From Apostichopus japonicus (lineage: Eukaryota; Echinodermata; Holothuroidea; Aspidochirotida; Stichopodidae): a DNA stretch of 64,000 nt. The first letter of the stretch is position 1. Each line of letters starts with the position of its first letter. The notes beneath the pieces are model-generated. The model was not told the DNA's origin and searched no databases. It saw only the letters and a program-made list of their open reading frames with translations. The position numbers and the translations under genes are program-made. Positions 49,501 to 58,500 of this stretch are shown in pieces. The stretch covers positions 6,512,001-6,576,000 of the forward strand of contig NC_092566.1 in the NCBI RefSeq assembly GCF_037975245.1, given 5' to 3'.

Positions 49501-52500
49501 CACTACCTTGCTCTCTAGTAGTGTCCTGTGTGTAGTTACTTTTCATACCGAACACCCTGTTTTGGCTTTTGAATACATATTTGAAAAAATCATTAAAATA
49601 ATCTGTTCAAGGAGGACTTCCGTTTTATCTAAGTCAATTTGATTATGCTTTCACTGTTTCTTACATTCATTCATCTTTCAAATTCTTTGTTTTGCTTTTC
49701 TTGTGGTCACTAGCTTGCTAGCTTTCTAGTGTCGTCATGTGTAGTTACTTTGTGAACCGAACACCCTATTTTGACTTTTGAATACATATTTTGAGAAAAT
49801 CATTGAATTGTACTGAATGCTCTCACATCATATGTGAATATGTTTGAGATGACTCTGCGTCCAAAGATTCACAAATTGTGAAAGACTTCAGCAATTTTTT
49901 GACCTAAATTGACTTGGTGTGTGAAAGGGATCTGTGACTGAGTAAGAACAGTGTCAAAAAATCACCCTGAGGTAATTCCAGAAAAGGTGAAAAAAAAAAA
50001 ATGATATAAATACAAGAAGTTCTTATGACTTACAGGACAATCTCTCTTCTCTGCAGAAGCGTTGCTCAGCACCTTACCAAAAGAAGCAGCATGCCTCCAG
50101 TTTTCAAGGTTTTTTATTTCCGTGCTGTTGACGAAGCAAACAGTGTAAAGTATCAGTTACAACACATACTTCCGTTGTCATATGACATCTAGTATCATCA
50201 AACTGTAAGTGCTCTTGAAAGTTCTTTCAACATTGCAGCAATTTGCTATACTTTACTTAAAAGTATTTTATGCACTTTGATGTGCAGTGTATCAGTTTTA
50301 TGGGAAACTACTTAAGGTATGTTTGTTAACACATTTGTTCCTGCACAGAATATAATTTCAAGTTACAAAAGCAATGCCAAATAACATTTTTTAACTAATT
50401 TTGGCCTTATATTGAAAGCCAATAGGGACAAAAAGGAACTTAATATATCAAGTAATTCACATTCCACTGGGAGGGACAATGGTGAAAACTTGATATGATC
50501 CTACAATGGCATTATATTCTATGGAATGTCACTTTAACGTGCATGCACTGAAACAATGTTCTTTTCAGGTAGTGCATGGGCAACTTGATGCTCCTAACAC
50601 TGTCAACCACTGTCACATTAGCACAGTCTGTTACGTAAGTTTTCATTCGAGTGCGTCAGTACCTTGGTCAGTGCTGAACTTGGTACCTGATACTACTTGG
50701 AATGACCAATATCCTTTTGTCAGTGTGCAACTATGACATCACACCTGTTTGCTTCAAGTCACTTTTGGTAGAGTATCAGATAATTTCAACTGTCAATATC
50801 TCAAAAACGGTACATAGGAATTGAATGCAAATTTCACCCGAATGCTTAGACGATGTTCCTCTTTAACATATAAAAAGGAAATTTTGACCTGGACTATTCT
50901 TTTAAGTCATACTAAGCTATTTGATTAATAAAGACAGCTTTCATGCAGAGATGTGTGCCTAACACGCCAAAACAAGGATATCGTGCCCTAAGAATTTGTC
51001 TCTCATATAATTTTATGCTACCAATATAAATAAGTCTTGCAAACAACTTCATGTAGCACCTACTGACAAAATTTAACTACAATTGCCCCAAGCCGTCTGA
51101 GAGCGTATGAAAAAGGCACCTGCCGTCTGACATTACAAAATCTCTTTCTTTCTTTCTTCTCTCCATCCCTTGTCTACTAATCCCCTTACATCTATCTCTT
51201 TGGGTTCACCATGCTCATTAACCTGCCTGTATTCTGTGCATGTTTTTGTCCCTTCTGTTACTGTTACTTGTCATTTGGCCTTTGAAGAAGATCCTGCTAG
51301 GATCGAAACGTCGGGCCAACTTACTTTTCCCAAAATCTCAATATGTATAACACGTACTGAGAAAAACATTGAGAGGGTGAAGGAAGAAAAAAAAAGTTTT
51401 TGTCTAATTGCCAAAGAACTTTACTGTGAAGAATGTAACGTAAGTTTGTTTTCCCGAGGGACTGCAACTAACGCCAACCAAAGCTCACCACAATTGAACG
51501 CTGGAAATGTATCGTACAAATTCCTTGTACAGAAACGGCTCTGACGTAGCACCGCATTCACACTCGGACTGTGATGGAATTTAAAGATAGAGAAACAAAT
51601 GAAAGATATGTAGCAACAAAGAGATATTATGCTAAAGGCTCTGACAATGCCAACCATTCCTGGCCAAGAATTTTCCCCATATCCAATTTGACCAAATGAG
51701 AACATTTTATATTAATCATTTACAACATTTCCTTCAAAAAAGACATGCAGTGTCTGCAATTCTCGACTGTGCCTTTTGCGGACCCTTTGGCGTTTTAAAG
51801 TTCAAAGGATGAAAGACAAACACATTAACATTGTGCTGACATCAACATAACTGCAAAAGTATATTTCCAACTGTTTTGATTTCCAACTCTTTATATATAT
51901 ATATATATGATCTATCATATTTATATATGATAAAATGTCAAAGTTAACAAGCTCCACAGAGCTCCCTAGCTATTGCCAAGACTTGAAAGGGAGCAAGACC
52001 TGAACATTTCAGAGACCACTCTGTAAACCATGCATTTGATCCGTTGCAACCCTGACAAAACTTCAGAAATTATTTCCATGTCGCACATTGATGGTATTAT
52101 CTTTAATAGATGTGAGGGGACAGAACGCCAGACCAGAAATCCCCGTCATTTATGACTCATTTGTTTGCCTTCCCTATGCTGCCAATATCAGGCAGGCAAT
52201 AAAGCATCTACAATTTACCAGTGTGTACTGACTGGGATATGAAACAGAGGATAACAGTTATGCAGATTTCATTTCATATATACGCTATTAATAGAAACTA
52301 GTAGAGGAAGTGTAGGCAACTAACTTCCCTTAAAAAGCAAAAGAAAAAGGATATGAACAAAACTGAAATAATGAAGGTATCATTACAAAACTGCAATTAC
52401 GATTTTTTTTTTCAAAATTAAAAAAAAAAAGAATATGGAATATTCCATACCATATTGATAAAGTAATTCCAAACTTGTTTTTATTATATAGAAGTCTTTT

Positions 52501-55500
52501 GAAGGTTGAATTATTGCTAAATCCTTGGAATGTTGGTCACTCTCTCAGAGACTTGTTATATTGAGTCTTATGATATTCATATTTGCTTGGACTAGCTAAC
52601 CCTCGTGGATTTTTATGAATACTGAGGGCATTTTGGAAATCTAGTATAGACACTATGTGTAGGATTACGACAGAAAACATCATGGCACTCAGTAATGTAT
52701 GACATTGCTCAATTGTTCTGAATGTGGGACAAACTCACAATCATGTGGTGACTAGACCATGCAGATTGTAACAGCATTGTACCAAGTATATACCATGTAA
52801 GGCTTAATAGGTCTGTCTGAATGTGGGACACACTCCCCATTATGTAGAGACTAGACCCATGCAGATTGTAACAGCATTGTACCAAGTGTAGATCTATGTA
52901 AGGCTTAATAGGTCTGTCTGAATGTGGGACACACTCCCCATTATTTGGAGACTAGACCCATGCAGATTGTAACAGCATTGTACCAAGTATATATCATGTA
53001 AGGCTTAATAGGTCTGTCTGAATGTGGGACACACTCCCCATTATTTGGAGACTAGACCCATGCAGATTGTAACAGCATTGTACCAAGTGTAGATCTATGT
53101 AAGGCTTACTAGGTCTGTCTGAATGTGGGACACTAAATCAAACATCAGTCTGTGTGCAGCATCAGTCCTTGTGCAGCACTGGTTGTTTCCTTAAGCTGGT
53201 GTGTTATTCCATGATGTATTAATGATACTCATGAATACTATCCAGTGTTTCTCCTACTTTTAATACTTAATTAAGTAATACAATTTCAACAGAGACCAGT
53301 AAAGTAAAACTATAGCATCATTACCTGCTTAAGTACTGTCATTGCAAATTTGTTGTGTGGTATGCAATGTCCAACATTGCACTGAGAATCTTCCATGTTG
53401 TCTGTCAAGCAGTAGTGTATCTGAAGCAGAATATTTTCCTAGAAAGCGAGAAAAAAAAACAAATTGCTAGAAACTGATCAACAAAGTTTAAGAAAGAAAA
53501 AAGGAAAAAAAAAAAAAAGTCACAAAACTAAATTCTCCTATTACAGTAGAAATTTTCCAATACTTTTACGAGGAAACGCCTCTTCTTTCACCCTCCCTCA
53601 CTTTCTGCCCAAATGCCTCTGTCCCCTCGCCCTCCCACTGACCCTATTGCCTGTCTCCCCTTCTCTCCCAAAACCCTATTTGACATGATCAAACTTGAGG
53701 GACTCATGAAGCTTTCTTTGAGTTTGCTCTTTATTTATTTATTTACCAATTTTTCTTTCTTTTTTTATCTAGCACAAAACCATGATCTCTGCCTTTCCAT
53801 CCCCTCCTCCTCCATCCCCTCCCCATTCCCCTTCCCCCTACCCATTCCCTTCCCCTCCCCCTTCCTCCCTCCTCCCTCCCTACATTTCTCTGCTGATAGA
53901 AATTAACCCTTGCATGATTCACAAAGCATTCTTTGATTTGCATGATTCACAAAGCATTCTTTGATATCCCCCAGAAATTTCTGTATCCGATATATGGACT
54001 AAGAATTTTACCTGTGCCAGCTTGACATTACATAGCACCAGTGATTAAATTGTATAGACAATGCATTCTTTGATTTCCCCCAGTTTTTTCTTATCCAGAA
54101 GATGGACTAAGAACCCCCCCCCTTCCCCTCCCCATCCCCAGCTCGTCATTACATAGCGCCAGTGTTTAAATTGTAAAAACTCACGAAGCATTCTGCTGCA
54201 TCGTCCATGCTTCTGAGCTGGAATCGCTTCTCCTTCATAAACGAGATGGCAAGAGCTTTACGTAGGGCATCTGGTGGGAGAGATTCCTTATCGCTGTACA
54301 CGAACTGAGTAAATAGCACCTGAAACCAAGACAGCACAACAACTGATACAGTGATACTTATCCAGTGAAGTTATAAACTGCCACTAATAGTGAACTGTAC
54401 TGTAAAGGTATCGCTAGACTGATCATAACATAAAAAGTTGATGAAAGACAAATATATACAAATTTATCACATGTGTTTGAAGCAAAAACACATGTATGTC
54501 AACTGCATAAACTACCTACAGATACATAATCTCAGGAAATGTCAAACACACTACATACTGTACTTATTCCACAACGCCAATGACCATAAACTGTGCGATT
54601 TGTGGCATCTGAAGACACAGCGGGTTGCAATTCAATATGTAGGGGAGTAACCAAAGTCTAATAGGAAGAACTTCTAGTATTCTGTATAAAGTTCCTATGA
54701 TTCTTTCAAGTCTCAACGTAGGTCTTCTACTCGGCCTGAGCAAAGTATGAGATAAAGGCCTTCTAACATTTTCATCCAGTCAGCTATTAAAATCATAAGT
54801 GAATGACGCAATACCCCTTCTGAGCTCATACGCAGAAATTCAAATCCACCTACCAAGTTTTGTATGCCTACAGTACTATACAACAGAAGTACTAATGTTA
54901 TAGAAGCCATGCTACCACTCCCCTTCCACCCTTCCCCCAGGACATGGATGACACTATCGCACAAGTCTGCTCTGCACTCAATATTCCTGAGCACATCACT
55001 GATGTACTGTATGTTCGTGACTTTCCTTTGTGGAGCTATATTTATATGCATGAAAAAGTTGGTTTGCGCAACACTGTGTACTGAAATATCAACCAGGTGA
55101 GATTTAAACTTTTTATGAACTTGCGATTCATTATGCCATCCGGCCAAAGAAATAAACAAAAGAAACAAAGAAACAACTGAAGCATGGTAAAAGGGCGCTC
55201 TTATCGACCAGACGTTCAGGTACAAATTAATCTACTGTACGTACGATGTAATGAAACTAGCAATAGAAAGAAACATAAGTGGTCATTGTTCATCATCAAA
55301 TAAATATGCACGCAGGTTAGTAGTTCACTGCGAAGACAAAAAATATTGTCAGGGCCCTTCCTCAGATTGATTTTTGCGCGATGCCCTTCCAATTTGCCTT
55401 GATGCCCTTCACTATTGAAATTTACCAATGGCAGTTTTGCTGTGCCCTTTTTGAGGTTTATGTCAAGTCCTGTATTACTGTTTTTTTTTTTTTGGAGGGG

Positions 55501-58500
55501 GGTTATATATAAATGATGACATCTTAGAGCTATTCATCAGGAAATAGATTCCTATTCAAAACAAAGCATGAAGGAACCAGAAAGCTAAGCGGCTATGTGA
55601 TTTCTTGCCAACATTAAACTGTTATGTAGTATGTTGCAAGATTTCATGTGTTCATTACTAATGAGCACAACATCAATGTAGGATTTATTCATGCATGAAC
55701 AATCAGCGTGATTGTAAATGGTATGAGCCCAAAAAATGAAGGAGACAAAGTGAATTGTTTATTCCTAAATGTTTCAAACAGTTTTTTCTACATTAAATAT
55801 AGACCCAAAGATGTTGGACTAATATCGGCCTTGGCACCATGCAACTGTCCCTTTACTATTGAATGAGAGCTCTATATGAAATTGTTATGTACAGTTTACA
55901 CCTACTCCAACACAAAAGTCATCTTTAGGATATAAATAATCAGCAGAAAGTTGCAAATTTTGAGAGACCATTTGAGATAACCTTTGAACTCTTTGAGCCC
56001 TGAGTCATATCAGCACCATATTTGGGCAAATATTATGACAGTATTTGTCACTAAATGAACCTTGAAATGACAAGGTCAAGTGTTGTGTTGGGCTCCAAAC
56101 ATAAATCCCTGAGGCCATACATTTTGAGAATTTAGAACTGTTTGAGATATTATGCAGTGATTATAGATACAAATGACATTTCAAATAGCATCTTATAGCT
56201 ACATGTACGATTAAGTATGGTGTGAGCATAGATGTTTGCCACCATAGTGAGAGCAATGAAATATTACCCTGACATGGTGTAAACTTTAAGGAATTACTAA
56301 TTAGGTTCTTAAAATACAATATGTGCTTTTCTGTACACCATGTCCCAGCACAAATATAATGCTGAAACCAAAGGCTAATTACTAGCCACATCCCTAACTA
56401 AGAAGGAAATGTACCCCAGTTATCGTTCCGAAGTTAGAGCATCAACAGGCAAGTGTCACATGCACACACACGAACGCACCCACGCTTGCACATACACACG
56501 CCATCACCATCGCATAGATTCCTTCTGCCTTCAGCAAGGAATCAAACACTGCTGTTTATATCACTTCACCATTATGAACTCAATATGCAGCATTTTGAAA
56601 ATTAGCAGCAGTTAATTCTCACACAAATTTGCAATATTATATTTAGGTCCAATCTCAAGTTTCATCAAAATGTAGTAAGAAGAGTAAAAAACAAATCGAT
56701 CTCACAGAAATAATCACCTTTAATGCACAGAAAATACAGGCATCCCCCATACAGGCGTGACCGTCTACGGACTTAAAATTCTTCCTGAAAACGTCCATGT
56801 GCCAGAGGGCCTGAAATTAAAAAGAAATTGATACATTTCACTTTGAAAATATGACAAACTTACAGGTATGTCTAATTTTGTCATTTGTTTTCAATGTTTG
56901 ACAGCCATTGAAGCATCAGAACAGAAAGAGAAGGAAACCAAGATTATAGGCAGGGGAAAGGTCATATAAAATGAAAGACTGAAGGAAAAGAATAAAATCA
57001 ACTTTCTGTACCAATTAACTCCTAGTTTGAATGTTATTTTACTGCTTCAAAGAGCAACAATATATCGGCCATGAATCCCCTGTGATCCTCCAATGGATTG
57101 CCTAAGATTGTGAAACTGAACGAACCGTTTTTTGGATGAAAGTCTCTGAAACCAATGGACTGCCTCTGCATACTGTATTTATAGAACAGCTATTGAATAT
57201 ATAAACAGGTCAAATGAAAACTACACAAGGGGAGGGGGGGGGTTAGGGGAAGGTTGGGGAAAGTTTGGCATCTCTTCTCTTTACAGCTTCATCGGAAATT
57301 AATATGGTGGGATTGACAAGCTTGTGTTCGTTTTAATCATGAAATAATATTTCATTTTATAAATGACTTAATATAATACAGTATATTCTGATCCATCATT
57401 TGTGACCATGATATTGTAAATTTACAATGGGGAAACGACAGTTATTGAAAATCATCAGTGTACTTTTCACTTGGATAGGTAGAAATCATTTCCTATTTGA
57501 GTGGGTGTGGACCAAACCTTTCCAAACACAACAAACACACCTTCATTCCCCTTCTCCACAGACAGGCTAAATTGTTCTCACATTACGAAGGCATATATAC
57601 TACTGTACTCTCTTGGAAGGCTTTAGTGTATGAGACTTAACCACGAAGACACCTTTGTTTCCTACAGTAGTAGCAAATGATGTCATTCACTTCACAGCCA
57701 TCAGAAGTATATTCTATTGTACTCTATGCCTTGTTCGTTATTTCAACCTTGGACAGGAATTGTTTTTTTGGGTGAAGAGGTCTTGTTGTTTTTACAGGTA
57801 GAGGGACATGCGATGAATTCCCCTCATGCTCTGCAAAATGATTCTTGGGATATAACTAAACACACTCAAAAAGTTTGAACCCAACAAGTTAATTACGTAC
57901 AAGTTAATTAGCCAAAATCAACATGCATTTTCACATACGAAACGACTGGTTTTTCACTAATATGCAAATTACCTGACATGTAGGGAGTGACTCTCGTTGT
58001 GAAAGGTTTTGATATGGGAAGAATTGGTATGGAAACGTGACATATGAACATGTGTTGAAGGCCTAGCCAACAGTATACTATACAGTAAAGTCAATACTAA
58101 CGTACAGGCTATAAGCACCATCACACACAGTGTACTGCACTCTGCGATAAACTACGAATGTCACACAACTGGTGCCTGTAATACGACAGACAAGTGATTG
58201 AGCAATTCGGTGACAGAAGCCTTTAATCCATACATACGCGTTCAGGCTCAACTGAAGGGCAAGGACACTAAAACACTCTAGTTGTGCTCAAACAAATCAT
58301 AACATAACAATGGGAGCAATTCCAGGAGTCGAAAATGTTCGCACGGGGTGTTAAATGCTAACAAACTTGTGTCTGTTTTATACCAGTCTAGATTCCCCAA
58401 ACAATTGGCATTTGGCTGGCATTACGTCATTGCCTAGGCTACTGAGCAGTTCGGCCTGGATGCATATAGGGTTGTATGTCTCCCTGAGGTTGAAATTTAA

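Noticed and set aside
51170-51544. Zinc-finger-like frame ([10 protein letters not shown]...)
   Set aside because: Only one Cys pair is present and the expected His residues are lacking; part of the frame lies in the retroelement fragment.
53743-53943. Arg/Gly-rich frame at 53.8 kb
   Set aside because: Complement of a C/T-rich intronic tract.
54713-55225. 170-residue protein inside a USP53/54 intron
   Set aside because: No recognised domain, and a frame of this length is expected about once by chance in a window of this size and composition.
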